Positions 40,176 through 52,969 of a DNA stretch of 64,000 nucleotides are shown here, in pieces; position 1 is the first letter of the stretch, and every line of letters begins with the position of its first letter. The notes beneath the pieces are model-generated. The model was not told the DNA's origin and did not search any database. It saw nothing but the letters and a program-made list of their open reading frames with translations. Made by a program: the position numbers and the translations under genes. The stretch is from an uncultured Lachnospiraceae bacterium (GTDB lineage Bacteria; Bacillota; Clostridia; Lachnospirales; Lachnospiraceae). The DNA is taken from the NCBI GenBank assembly GCA_947173945.1, contig CAMWGV010000002.1, positions 1-64,000 of the forward strand. The letters run 5' to 3'.

Positions 40176-42878
40176 TTATTCGCTCCTCAAAGCCTCTACC
40201 GGATCCTTCTTAGATGCAACTCTTGACGGAAGAAGACCTGCAATCATGGTAAGCACTACGCTTATTGCAATCAAAACGACAGCTCCTATCACCGGAAGCT
40301 TTGCCACATCCTTAAGGTCTGACAAGTGCTCAATAATTTTATTTATAGGGATATTCAATAGTATTGTAACTATTATACCCAAAAGTCCTGCAACAAAACC
40401 TACAATAATAGTTTCTGCATTAAATACTCTTGATATATCCTTCTTCGATGCACCTATACTTCTCAATACACCAATTTCCTTTGTTCTCTCAAGAACAGAA
40501 ATGTAGGTAATGATTCCAATCATGATAGAGGAAACCACAAGGGATATGGCGACAAATGCCATAAGCACATAGGAAATACTGTTTATGATTGAACTTATGG
40601 AGCTCATCATAGTTCCAACTACATCTGTGTATGCTATCTCCTTGTCCTCGTCTCCTGCATCCATAACTGATTTATTGTAGTCTTCAATTATGTCCATAAT
40701 AGCTTCCTTAGACTCAAAATCCACCGGATACATTCGAATAACTTTAGGGTCCTCCTCAAAGGCAACACCCAAAGATGCCAGGTTTTCCTCATAGGTTGCA
40801 TGCTCAACTGTCTTTAAGTCCGTGAGAGAGACGCTCGACATCATAGATGCTGTAGATTCCTCCATCGCCGACATCATTGCGGCAAGCTCTTCCTCAGACA
40901 TATTTGCCATGGCAGCCGCCATATCTTCGTTTGACATGTCACCGCCAAGTCCCATGGCGCCAAGCATATCCTGTGATGACTGTTCAGCCTCCTCCTTAGC
41001 TATTTGGCTTAAGTCTGTTCCGAATTCATAGCCTGTAAATACATTTATGTCAGGGTTTTCAAGCTGTTCCTTTCCAACCTCACTTTCCTTTGCCTGTGCC
41101 ATAAGATATTCAACTAGATCCTTACGGTATCCGACTGTAGTTGTAATAGAGTGTACAGATGCCCTGTCACTTGCACGTACGATTGCGGTAACCTTAACCT
41201 CCACTCCATTCTTTATTTTTTCAAGCATGTAATTAGCATCATCACTTTTATCCACCCAGCACTTCGATGCTTCATCATATGCGAAAAAGTCCGATGACGG
41301 AATTACCATATATCTTAAATCAAGAAGCTCATCATATGTATATGATGTGCTGCTAAATTCCTTCGTGCCGCCCATGATGGACGCTGTCACCATTTCCTGA
41401 AGCTCAGATATATCACGCAGCCCGAGAGAATAAAGCTCATAATCTGTTATCTCATTATATTCGGAGACAACAAGGACAATTTCATCGTAACTTTCCGGCC
41501 ATCTACCTGCTATAACATCATACTGGTTTTCTAACATTTCCTGATTATCTATCATCTGGGACCATAAATTCATGGACGCAGAGGATGAACCAACCCTCAT
41601 GGATGATATTTGCGAAAATGTCCCCATACCTATGCTGTCCAATACAATACATGGATTCGATTGGAATATCTCATCGTTATCCTTAACCTGATAGGCGTTA
41701 ACATTTATTCCGTAATTATACATTATATCTGTTGTATAATCCTTAATCTTCTTTCCATCGCCCTCTTCTATATACTCCTTAAAGGAAATCATGTCATTTA
41801 CCTTAACCTCGCCCATGAGAGTGTTAATGTAATTCCCTACAAAGTCATTGGAGTAAATTTTGTCCATGTCGTGTTCTTCGTCACTCTTTTGAACACTTCC
41901 CATCATCATCATCATCATTGCAGAGCTATCGACTGTTTCATCGGTTATTTCCAACGGATATGTGGAAAGAGTATCCTCCTCCACACCCTTTATGTAATTT
42001 CTGAAACCGTCCGATAGAGAAAGGATAAGTGCAATTCCAATAATACCTATACTTCCGGCAAATGCTGTAAGTATGGTTCTTCCTTTTTTTGTAAGAAGAT
42101 TATTAAAGCTCAGATTCAATGCCGTAAAATACGACATTCTCTTATGCTTCAGACTCTTATGGTCAATCTCCTCGTATTCTTCCTTTGCAATTTCCTCATC
42201 CGAATACGGATCCGAATCATCGATTACCTCTCCATCTAAAAGCCTGACTATTCTTGTTGAATATGTCTCTGCAAGCTCAGGGTTATGCGTAACCATAATG
42301 ACAAGTCTGTCTTCCGCAATCTCCTTAAGCAAATCCATAATCTGAACACTTGTCTCGGTATCAAGTGCTCCCGTAGGCTCATCCGCAAGAAGAATTTCGG
42401 GATCATTTATGAGTGCTCTGGCTATTGCAACTCTCTGCATCTGTCCACCAGACATCTGATTTGGTTTCTTATTAAGCTGGTTTCCAAGCCCCACCTTCTC
42501 AAGTACTTCCTTTGCACGTCTTCTTCGCTCAGACTTTGAAACACCGGAAAGAGTAAGTGCCAGCTCAACATTCTGCAAAACAGACTGGTGCATGATAAGA
42601 TTGTAGCTTTGGAAAACAAAACCTATAGAATGATTTCTGTATGCATCCCAGTCCTTATCCTTGTATTCCTTCGTGGATTTACCTTTAATAATAAGGTCAC
42701 CACTTGTGTACTGGTCCAGCCCTCCAACAATATTAAGCAGTGTTGTCTTTCCGCATCCTGACTGTCCCAGAATGGATACAAATTCGTTTGGACGGAAGTT
42801 AATACTGACACCCTTTAGGGCTTGAACCTCCGTATCACCTGTGTGATATGTTTTTACTATATCCTTTAACTGTAACAT
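40176..42878 (-). CDS. ABC transporter, fused ATP-binding and FtsX permease (MacB-like)
   Basis: Walker [36 protein letters not shown]; FtsX C-terminus ERTKEIGVLRSIGASKKDISRVF. Confidence 0.94.
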   Translation of the reverse strand: MLQLKDIVKTYHTGDTEVQALKGVSINFRPNEFVSILGQSGCGKTTLLNIVGGLDQYTSGDLIIKGKSTKEYKDKDWDAYRNHSIGFVFQSYNLIMHQSVLQNVELALTLSGVSKSERRRRAKEVLEKVGLGNQLNKKPNQMSGGQMQRVAIARALINDPEILLADEPTGALDTETSVQIMDLLKEIAEDRLVIMVTHNPELAETYSTRIVRLLDGEVIDDSDPYSDEEIAKEEYEEIDHKSLKHKRMSYFTALNLSFNNLLTKKGRTILTAFAGSIGIIGIALILSLSDGFRNYIKGVEEDTLSTYPLEITDETVDSSAMMMMMMGSVQKSDEEHDMDKIYSNDFVGNYINTLMGEVKVNDMISFKEYIEEGDGKKIKDYTTDIMYNYGINVNAYQVKDNDEIFQSNPCIVLDSIGMGTFSQISSMRVGSSSASMNLWSQMIDNQEMLENQYDVIAGRWPESYDEIVLVVSEYNEITDYELYSLGLRDISELQEMVTASIMGGTKEFSSTSYTYDELLDLRYMVIPSSDFFAYDEASKCWVDKSDDANYMLEKIKNGVEVKVTAIVRASDRASVHSITTTVGYRKDLVEYLMAQAKESEVGKEQLENPDINVFTGYEFGTDLSQIAKEEAEQSSQDMLGAMGLGGDMSNEDMAAAMANMSEEELAAMMSAMEESTASMMSSVSLTDLKTVEHATYEENLASLGVAFEEDPKVIRMYPVDFESKEAIMDIIEDYNKSVMDAGDEDKEIAYTDVVGTMMSSISSIINSISYVLMAFVAISLVVSSIMIGIITYISVLERTKEIGVLRSIGASKKDISRVFNAETIIVGFVAGLLGIIVTILLNIPINKIIEHLSDLKDVAKLPVIGAVVLIAISVVLTMIAGLLPSRVASKKDPVEALRSE

Positions 42879-43054
42879 TATATCCTCCATAAAATGAAAA
42901 TTCGCCTTTTAAAGTCATGGAGTAAGATTACTACATACTTTTCGCCACGTCAAGTCCATATAGTTTAATTTCATACTATTTTCATTTTTTACCACATTAG
43001 AAGTCAGAAAGAACATATTAAACTTCCATCCTGATTTTATCTTGCTATACGTAT

Positions 43055-44326
43055 CTATTTCGAAAAAATGTATGAAGAACATATCAAACTTCCATCCCTG
43101 GCATCAACCGCTATCCACTGAGTGGCGTTCGCTATCAGTACCCATGCAGGAACTACCTCATATTTTTCATCATCCTCTGATGATGCCCCATAGTACATAA
43201 GTCGCATCTCCTTAAATGTATCTAGTGAATCACGTATTTCGTATTTTTCAAAATGCTCCCTCATAGAGGCGCATATATCATCAAAGGACATAAGAGCTAC
43301 ACTTCTATCTGTTATTTCAGTTATCTCGACTCCTTGGCTGTAATGAGCGCTTACTACACCCTTATCTGTGATAATCAAACTCAATTCTTCATTTAGCGGT
43401 TCTCTTTCTACAGGCATTCCGAACCAAGTATCAGTTTCTTCATCATACGCTGTGTTAATTGCATATAATGGTACAGGCGAAAGGTGCATTCCCTCCATAC
43501 GTCTGGACAACCTTATTTCAGCCCCATCGTAAAATGATTCACTCTGTCCAAAATATATCCATTCGTCCCCCTCCATATATCCTGACACTGATTCTGCTTC
43601 ATCAACAATCTGTGCAACTTCCCAGCTTTTTGCACTTATTTTCGTTATTTCGAAATCCCTAAGTCCCAGCTTTTTCACAAAATCATATGCTAAATCTTCA
43701 ACTTCATCCTGTGTGAGCGTACATCTATTGTCACTTATATTATAATCTGTATTTGCAGCGTCCAATCCCGTAGAAAAAGGCGTAACAACATATCCCTCTT
43801 CAACTTCTATTACATCGGTCAAATCTACAATCCCATAAGTCCAATCCCATTCATAAAAAATCATACAATAATTATAGCCATCTTCATTAAATGTATATGT
43901 TGATACTTTTCCTCCACCATCATACTCCTCCTCATCTAACTCTGCATTTTCTATTTTCAGAGATTTTAGTATCTCCTTTTGTTCTTCTTCGTCATATTTT
44001 TTAGCTTTAGCTTCTGCCACGTTTACTATATTTGTGTTTGGCACATTTACAACTGCATGTATATTTACAGCACTGGCTGAAGAATTAGCATTGTTAATTC
44101 TTTCATCCCATTTGTCCTGTGCACCTATCTGCTCAGCTATTGGTGCATCAGATATCACATGACTTTTATCTGCAGCATCACCATTACTTGCACCACTTTC
44201 TTCCGTACCAAAATATTCAATGTCCTCTTTTTTATTTCCACAGGAACAGCAAAGAAGCAGGGATGCTGTCATTAAACCTGCTACTATAATTTTATATCCA
44301 GTTTTCCTAAAGAAAATATTCCTCAT
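43055..44326 (-). CDS. Putative lipoprotein, Lachnospiraceae-type (DUF6034-like)
   Basis: Signal peptide MRNIFFRKTGYKIIVAGLMTASLLLCCSCGNKKED with lipobox; family name tentative. Confidence 0.6.
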   Translation of the reverse strand: MRNIFFRKTGYKIIVAGLMTASLLLCCSCGNKKEDIEYFGTEESGASNGDAADKSHVISDAPIAEQIGAQDKWDERINNANSSASAVNIHAVVNVPNTNIVNVAEAKAKKYDEEEQKEILKSLKIENAELDEEEYDGGGKVSTYTFNEDGYNYCMIFYEWDWTYGIVDLTDVIEVEEGYVVTPFSTGLDAANTDYNISDNRCTLTQDEVEDLAYDFVKKLGLRDFEITKISAKSWEVAQIVDEAESVSGYMEGDEWIYFGQSESFYDGAEIRLSRRMEGMHLSPVPLYAINTAYDEETDTWFGMPVEREPLNEELSLIITDKGVVSAHYSQGVEITEITDRSVALMSFDDICASMREHFEKYEIRDSLDTFKEMRLMYYGASSEDDEKYEVVPAWVLIANATQWIAVDARDGSLICSSYIFSK

Positions 44327-44442
44327 ATCATATACCTCCGGTCTCGCTATGAACATCAGTCCATTTATATATTGTTTATATTAGAATTACATTGTATTCC
44401 TTACATGTATCCGAACTGTATCACAGCCCACTATAACTTAAT

Positions 44443-44500
44443 AAGGGACTATCACACTAAAACATTTTAACATAAAATATCTTAGCGTTACAGTCCCCTT
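44443..44500 (-). terminator. Terminator-like hairpin after atpC
   Basis: aagggactatcacactaa.../...ttagcgttacagtcccctt imperfect inverted repeat. Confidence 0.55.
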
Positions 44501-44516
44501 AAAAAGTTTACTTATA

Positions 44517-44918
44517 TTATTTTTTACCCAATGTAAGACGCACAACCGAACGCTTTAAAGCAAGTTCTGCTCTGTTGGTATCCTGTGACGAATCCTTAAT
44601 ACGGCGTTCCGCCCTTACACGAGCATCCTCCGCTCTGTGCGTGTCGATTTCATCCGGCCACTCAACACATTCTGCCAATATCGTTATTTTTTCACCTAAG
44701 ATTTCTGCAAATCCCGAATGGAGGGCAGCCTCTTTTTCAGTACCGGATTCCTCAACAATCTTCAAAACACCAGGTGCTATGACTACTGTTGTAGGTATGT
44801 GTTTGGGATATACTCCGATAATTCCCTCAGTGGTATTGAATTCAATAAATGATACTTGTCCCTCATAGAATGTTCTCTCAGGATCAATTATCTTAACTTC
44901 CATTGTCTTATCTGCCAT
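44517..44918 (-). CDS. atpC: F-type ATP synthase epsilon subunit
   Basis: VKIIDPERTFYEGQVSFIEFNTTEGIIGVYPKHIPT; last gene of atp operon. Confidence 0.96.
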   Translation of the reverse strand: MADKTMEVKIIDPERTFYEGQVSFIEFNTTEGIIGVYPKHIPTTVVIAPGVLKIVEESGTEKEAALHSGFAEILGEKITILAECVEWPDEIDTHRAEDARVRAERRIKDSSQDTNRAELALKRSVVRLTLGKK

Positions 44919-44930
44919 CTGCTACATCTC

Positions 44931-46337
<1,407 letters not shown>

Positions 46338-46357
46338 TTAATTTATTAATTGTAGAA

Positions 46358-47221
46358 TTAACTAATCGCATCTGCGCCTGCAATTATCTCAGTAAGCTCC
46401 TGAGTAATTGCTCCCTGTCTTGCTCTATTGTACTTGAGTGACAGGCTCGAAATCATGTCCTCAGCATTGTTTGTTGCAGAGTCCATAGCCTGCATTCTCG
46501 CACCATTTTCACTTGCAACTGACTCCAAAAATGCACCAAATATAATATTTGACATATATTTTGGAATGACCAAATCAAGTACGTCCTCAGGTGTAGGATC
46601 AAAGTTCATGAGAAGTTTCGATGACTCAGCTTCTCCCTTTCCCTCAAAATCCTCAGCTGATAAAGGAAGCAGCTTTACAAGCTTCGGCTCCTGTGTAACC
46701 GTATTCTTAAAGTTTGTATAAGCGATATATACCTCGCCTATCTCTCCCCTTGAATACTGTGTGAGTAAATCCTTACTCATCTGTGTTGCATCTGAAAACA
46801 GTGGTTCATTTATAACCTCTGAAAAATCCTTATATATTGAATAGCCTTTTCGTGAAAGACCGTCAATACCTTTTCTGCCTACTGCATAAACATAGGTATC
46901 CTCCTGGGAAAACCCGGAACTCGTAACCATCTTAACGATGTTGCTGTTATAGCCTCCTGCAAGTCCTCTGTTAGATGTTATTACGATAACCGCCTTTTTC
47001 TTACAATCGCTTTCCTTAAGATACTCATGGTCAACATTTTTTGTCATGGCAAGGATAGAACAAATGGTATCATAGAGCATATTAAAATATGGTTTATTGC
47101 TCTCGGCTTTTCCTCTGGCTTTTTGAAGCTTTACTGTAGCCACAAGCTTCATAGCCTTGGTAATCTGCTGAGTGCTTTGGACGCTTTCCTTACGTCTCTT
47201 TATGTCTCTCATTGATGCCAA
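46358..47221 (-). CDS. atpG: F-type ATP synthase gamma subunit
   Basis: MASMRDIKRRKESVQSTQQITKAMKLVATVKLQKA, C-terminal NRARQGAITQELTEIIAGADA. Confidence 0.98.
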   Translation of the reverse strand: MASMRDIKRRKESVQSTQQITKAMKLVATVKLQKARGKAESNKPYFNMLYDTICSILAMTKNVDHEYLKESDCKKKAVIVITSNRGLAGGYNSNIVKMVTSSGFSQEDTYVYAVGRKGIDGLSRKGYSIYKDFSEVINEPLFSDATQMSKDLLTQYSRGEIGEVYIAYTNFKNTVTQEPKLVKLLPLSAEDFEGKGEAESSKLLMNFDPTPEDVLDLVIPKYMSNIIFGAFLESVASENGARMQAMDSATNNAEDMISSLSLKYNRARQGAITQELTEIIAGADAIS

Positions 47222-47249
47222 GACTTATCACCTCACTCTGATTTACCAT

Positions 47250-48806
<1,557 letters not shown>

Positions 48807-48829
48807 TCAATCACATAAATAAAAATTAT

Positions 48830-49363
48830 TTATACAAGAGACTTTGCCAAATTCTCAATCTTTGTCTTAATACTGCTGTCAACGACTCTGTCATCAATTC
48901 TTATTACAAGCCCTCCTATCAGGGAGCTGTCAACAAAGTAGCTTGTTTCCATAGTGTCAAAAGCAGTCGTTTCAATTAAACGTTTTTCGATACTGCCCTT
49001 TTGCTCATCTGAAAGAGGAGCTGCGCTTGTAACAGCAGCAACACCGATATTTTTTTCTTTTTTTACAAGCCTGATAAAATACTCAAGCACCTGTATGAGA
49101 TTTGCTGCATGGTCCTTGTCGACAACCATTGCAATAAGTCCCGTAAGCTCATCTGATATCTTGTCTTCAAAGGTTTTGCTTACAACCTTTTCCTTCTCAT
49201 CCTTATTGATATGGGGATGTGAAAGAAGCTTTATAAGCTCACCATTTTCCTTCAAAATGTCTATAAGTGCCAAGACTTCTTCATACAGAGCATCAAGCTT
49301 ATTCTCCTCCATCGCAAGCTCAAAAAGCGCATTTCCATAGGTTGCATCTACTTGTTTAGCCAT
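48830..49363 (-). CDS. atpH: F-type ATP synthase delta subunit
   Basis: YGNALFELAMEENKLDALYEEV...C-terminal LIGGLVIRIDDRVVDSSIKTKIENLAKSL. Confidence 0.96.
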   Translation of the reverse strand: MAKQVDATYGNALFELAMEENKLDALYEEVLALIDILKENGELIKLLSHPHINKDEKEKVVSKTFEDKISDELTGLIAMVVDKDHAANLIQVLEYFIRLVKKEKNIGVAAVTSAAPLSDEQKGSIEKRLIETTAFDTMETSYFVDSSLIGGLVIRIDDRVVDSSIKTKIENLAKSLV

Positions 49364-49923
49364 GTATCATCACCCATTTCCTTTAAGGTTTCATCAATGA
49401 GCGTTGCCTGCTTACTGTCATCCATTGAGCCGGCTACAAACTTTCCTGCCATAACCGTTGCCACACTGATGATTTCCTGCTTAACCTCATCCTTAACCTT
49501 GCTCTTTTCTAACTCTGCCTCCTGATTTGCCCTTGAAATGATTCTTGCCGCCTCAGCATTTGCATCGGCAATAATGTTTTCCTCATTCTTAACGGCTTTT
49601 TTCCTTGCTGCGGAAAGAATTTCACCTGCCTCGTCATCTGCCTTTTTAATCTTGGCATCATACTCGGCTTTAAGCTTTGCTGCTTCTGCCCTGTCACTTG
49701 CAGCACTTTCCACGTCATTCTTTATCTTTTCCCGTCTCTCCTCAAGCACCTTTCTTACAGGGTCTATAAGAATGTATGACAAGAATATAAAAAGCAGGAA
49801 AACCGCAAGGCCCTGTATCAGAATATCAAATATGAGCTGCCAGTCTAGTCCGAATACACGTCCTTCACTTTCTGCAAGTAAAGCACCATTTGCTCTGCAT
49901 ATAATGCTTAAATAACCTGTCAC
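49348..49923 (-). CDS. atpF: F-type ATP synthase b subunit
   Basis: FGLDWQLIFDILIQGLAVFLLFIFLSYILIDPVRKVLEERREKI coiled-coil. Confidence 0.95.
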   Translation of the reverse strand: MTGYLSIICRANGALLAESEGRVFGLDWQLIFDILIQGLAVFLLFIFLSYILIDPVRKVLEERREKIKNDVESAASDRAEAAKLKAEYDAKIKKADDEAGEILSAARKKAVKNEENIIADANAEAARIISRANQEAELEKSKVKDEVKQEIISVATVMAGKFVAGSMDDSKQATLIDETLKEMGDDTWLNK

Positions 49924-49964
49924 GGTTAATCCTCCTTTCGGTTAAAATATAGCTTCGGGGGCCT

Positions 49965-50004
49965 GACCTAAGGCATCCTCCCATAAATGGGTCCCTCCTT
50001 AGGT

Positions 50005-50005
<1 letters not shown>
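49965..50005 (-). promoter_or_regulatory. Intercistronic stem-loop between atpE and atpF
   Basis: gacctaagg / ccttaggtc arms with internal cccat/atggg pairing. Confidence 0.7.
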
Positions 50006-50265
<260 letters not shown>

Positions 50266-50328
50266 TCATTCCTCCATTTTTTATATTTTGCCCCTTCAGG
50301 GGGTTTAATCAAAATTTTGCTTTGCCCT

Positions 50329-51075
50329 TTAGGCAGTGTCAACATTTCGTTTGTCGGCTACAAATACCATTGTCAGCATACAGAATACATATGCCTGTAT
50401 AGCACCTGAGAATAAATCAAAGTACACGTGTAATGCCGATGGTATACCGAACTTGAAAAATATTGGTATAAGACCATAATACAGCGCCATCATAACCGTT
50501 CCTGCGAGAATATTTCCGTATAGACGAAGTGAAAGTGAAACAGGTGTTGCAAATTCACTGATTACGTTTATAGGGAAAAACAGAAATATTGGTTCAAACA
50601 AGCCTTTAAGCGCACCCCATTTTTGATACCGTACAGACGCATACTGTATCATCACAAATGTTATGAGTGCAATACAAAGTGTTGTTCCGTAATCTGCTGT
50701 AGGTGGTCTAAGCCCAAATAATCCTGATATATTTGACAAAAAAACAAATATAAACAGCGTACCGATATAATTGATGTATTTTTTGCCCGACTTTCCCATC
50801 GAGCTGTCAACAAAATTAAGCAGCGTGTTAATGACAAGCTCTGTTCCCGTAGCAAAAAGACTGGGGTTATCCGTCTTTTTAAGGACGCTTTTCCTTGCCG
50901 CTATTGCCAACAGTATAATGGTGACAAATACAATCAAGGTACATACATGGGTTGTGGTAATATAGACCGTATGACCAAAGAAATCAATCGAATAAAGCTC
51001 ATGTATAAAGAAATCTATGTTTGCTTCTTTTTCCATGTGTATCAGACCGGTTCCAGTGGCTACACCACTTATCAT
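50329..51075 (-). CDS. atpB: F-type ATP synthase a subunit
   Basis: SEFATPVSLSLRLYGNILAGTVMMALYYGLIP, FDLFSGAIQAYVFCMLTMVFVAD. Confidence 0.97.
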   Translation of the reverse strand: MISGVATGTGLIHMEKEANIDFFIHELYSIDFFGHTVYITTTHVCTLIVFVTIILLAIAARKSVLKKTDNPSLFATGTELVINTLLNFVDSSMGKSGKKYINYIGTLFIFVFLSNISGLFGLRPPTADYGTTLCIALITFVMIQYASVRYQKWGALKGLFEPIFLFFPINVISEFATPVSLSLRLYGNILAGTVMMALYYGLIPIFFKFGIPSALHVYFDLFSGAIQAYVFCMLTMVFVADKRNVDTA

Positions 51076-51118
51076 ATACTCACCCTCCTTCTATGTTATT
51101 TTGTAATTCTTGGGCTGC

Positions 51119-51264
51119 CGCACTAAGAATATTTATATCATAATAACAAAAATACGCTTTCGCTCGTCTCCGACGTAACGGTACTAAGGTGCCAAAATAC
51201 GTCACCTAAGTACCGACGTCTTCAAACGATTTTTTTATATTATGATATAAATATTCTTAGTGCG
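51119..51264. repeat. Palindromic (MITE-like or structured-leader) element, copy 3, with 26-bp perfect terminal inverted repeats
   Basis: cgcactaagaatatttatatcataat (51119-51144) and exact reverse complement (51239-51264); same core as the 10.7 and 38.8 kb copies. Confidence 0.9.
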
Positions 51265-51301
51265 ACATTCCCTTATTACTATATATACAAGAGCGCCTGC
51301 T

Positions 51302-51913
51302 CTACATATATCTGTCTTTATATTTTTCTGTGTATTTTTTGAAATATTTTTTTATAAGCTCATCCTCGTACTCGTCATCATCCATATTGTGACCTTCTCC
51401 GACTGCGTCAAGTTCTGCGACTGCCTTTGCAGTAATTTCTTTCCCTGTCATTTCCATATTATCATCTGACGCTTCCTTTTCGTCTGGAGCTGCGTCCTCC
51501 TGAATCTCCACTGCAACGTCCCCTGTGATTTTTCTTACAAGGGGATTAATGAAGGCGGACACCTTAAGTCCAAGAAGTCCTACGGTAACTCCCACAAAGG
51601 ATACCCAATCCACCATAATACCGACAGCCATAAGTACAAGACATAATCCAAGTCTTATCATGCTTCTTATCGTTACAAAGCTCTTTGCCTTCCCCGATTC
51701 AAGCTCAAGTGCCCTGTCAAGCACCTCATACATATTGTATGCAATAAAACATGCAGCCACACATCCAACTAAAAGTGATATGATAAAAAGCCATATAGGT
51801 CGCATAAATATGACACCAAGCACTCCGAACACAGCAAAATATATGCCGATTCCTATATAAAGTTGCATTAAAACCTTTCGTGCAGCCACCTCATTCACAG
51901 CCTCATTTTTCAA
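51302..51913 (-). CDS. ATP synthase subunit I-like membrane protein with charged C-terminal tail
   Basis: Position in atp operon; four TM helices; acidic/basic tail DDDEYEDELIKKYFKKYTEKYKDRYM. Confidence 0.65.
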   Translation of the reverse strand: MKNEAVNEVAARKVLMQLYIGIGIYFAVFGVLGVIFMRPIWLFIISLLVGCVAACFIAYNMYEVLDRALELESGKAKSFVTIRSMIRLGLCLVLMAVGIMVDWVSFVGVTVGLLGLKVSAFINPLVRKITGDVAVEIQEDAAPDEKEASDDNMEMTGKEITAKAVAELDAVGEGHNMDDDEYEDELIKKYFKKYTEKYKDRYM

Positions 51914-52121
51914 GATACGTTTTTATAAGAATATACACAGACCTTACGCCTGCAATAACTCCAATTACAATAAACCAACCAACAAGATTTTTTCCAAGCC
52001 ACTTTCCGAGAAAATAACCGATGGCAATGCTCATAAAAATCGTGGTAAGCATTGTAAATCCTATCTGTGTGATGAGAAACAGCATTTTCCAAACCTGATT
52101 ATCATTCTTTTTCATAGACAA
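51903..52121 (-). CDS. AtpZ/AtpI-family small membrane protein
   Basis: TQIGFTMLTTIFMSIAIGYFLGKWLGKNLVGWFIVIGVIAGVRSVYILIKTYLEK. Confidence 0.8.
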   Translation of the reverse strand: MSMKKNDNQVWKMLFLITQIGFTMLTTIFMSIAIGYFLGKWLGKNLVGWFIVIGVIAGVRSVYILIKTYLEK

Positions 52122-52153
52122 ATTTCCTCACTATTCACCCACAGATAAAAGTT

Positions 52154-52182
52154 ATTATATATGATATTGGTATTTTTTTCAA
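52154..52182 (-). promoter_or_regulatory. Predicted atp operon promoter TTGAAA-N17-TATAAT
   Basis: Minus strand: -35 at 52182-52177, -10 at 52159-52154, upstream of 52121 start. Confidence 0.7.
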
Positions 52183-52334
52183 TAAAATTAATTCCAAAAA
52201 GTACATATTTTGTACATAAATACCATATTGTGCTATTATGGTATTGTTTCCCATGTTTTAAGGTTGTTATACTTATTTTTTATATCGGTGCATTTTGTCT
52301 TGTAAATTCACTTGGATATATCTATCATATATCA

Positions 52335-52397
52335 TGAAGATGTCATCCTTAGAAAAGGCGGTCTTGTGGCTTTCCCGACCGAAACAGTATATGGTCT
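52335..52397 (+). pseudogene. Remnant of a second TsaC/Sua5/YrdC gene
   Basis: In-frame EDVILRKGGLVAFPTETVYGL, matching ILRTGGLVAFPTETVYGLGADAL of the intact gene at 52970-54052, then truncated. Confidence 0.75.
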
Positions 52398-52453
52398 CCG
52401 TCTGCTTCGCAGACACCTAAGGACATACGCCCATAGGAAACGAAGTTTCCTAA
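52398..52453. repeat. Double-hairpin palindromic repeat
   Basis: gtctgcttcgcagac and taggaaacgaagtttccta in tandem, abutting the tsaC remnant. Confidence 0.6.
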
Positions 52454-52465
52454 TTAAATAAAAAG

Positions 52466-52507
52466 AAAGGTTACCGACATAATATGAATTTTCTTCGGCA
52501 ACCTTTG
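52466..52507 (-). terminator. Rho-independent terminator of rpiB
   Basis: Minus strand aaaggttgccga...tcggtaacctttctttttattt. Confidence 0.8.
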
Positions 52508-52522
52508 TAATAATTTCATTTT

Positions 52523-52948
52523 CTAGCTGAACATATTAATTCGTCTGATATGCCTTTCATCCTCTGAAAAAGGAGTGTCAATAAATTCATCTACAAGCAT
52601 CAGGGCAAGACCTGAGCCCGTTATTCTTGCACCAAGGCATAATACATTTGCATTGTTATGCTCCTTTGTTGCTCTTGCTGAAAAACAGTCTGTACAGTGG
52701 GCAGCACGAATTCCCTTAACCTTGTTTGCCACCATAGACATACCGATACCTGTTCCACATATGAGTATTCCAAGCTCACAGTTCCCTGCACTTACCTCCT
52801 CTGCAACAGCATTTGCGTATACAGGGTAATCGCATGATTCATTGCTGTCACAGCCAAAATCCTTCACTTCAATACCTCTGTTTTTAAGATGCGCGATTAT
52901 TTCCTTTTTTAGTTCATAACCACCGTGGTCACATCCAATTGCTATCAT
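52523..52948 (-). CDS. rpiB: Ribose-5-phosphate isomerase B
   Basis: MIAIGCDHGGYELKKEIIAHL, LGILICGTGIGMSMVANKVKGIRAA. Confidence 0.97.
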   Translation of the reverse strand: MIAIGCDHGGYELKKEIIAHLKNRGIEVKDFGCDSNESCDYPVYANAVAEEVSAGNCELGILICGTGIGMSMVANKVKGIRAAHCTDCFSARATKEHNNANVLCLGARITGSGLALMLVDEFIDTPFSEDERHIRRINMFS

Positions 52949-52969
52949 AGTATCCTTCCTTTCTCACTT

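Noticed and set aside
41902-41921. CAT-repeat tract as a phase-variation switch
   Set aside because: Trinucleotide unit changes length without frameshift, so it cannot act as an on/off switch; kept only as a Met-run observation.
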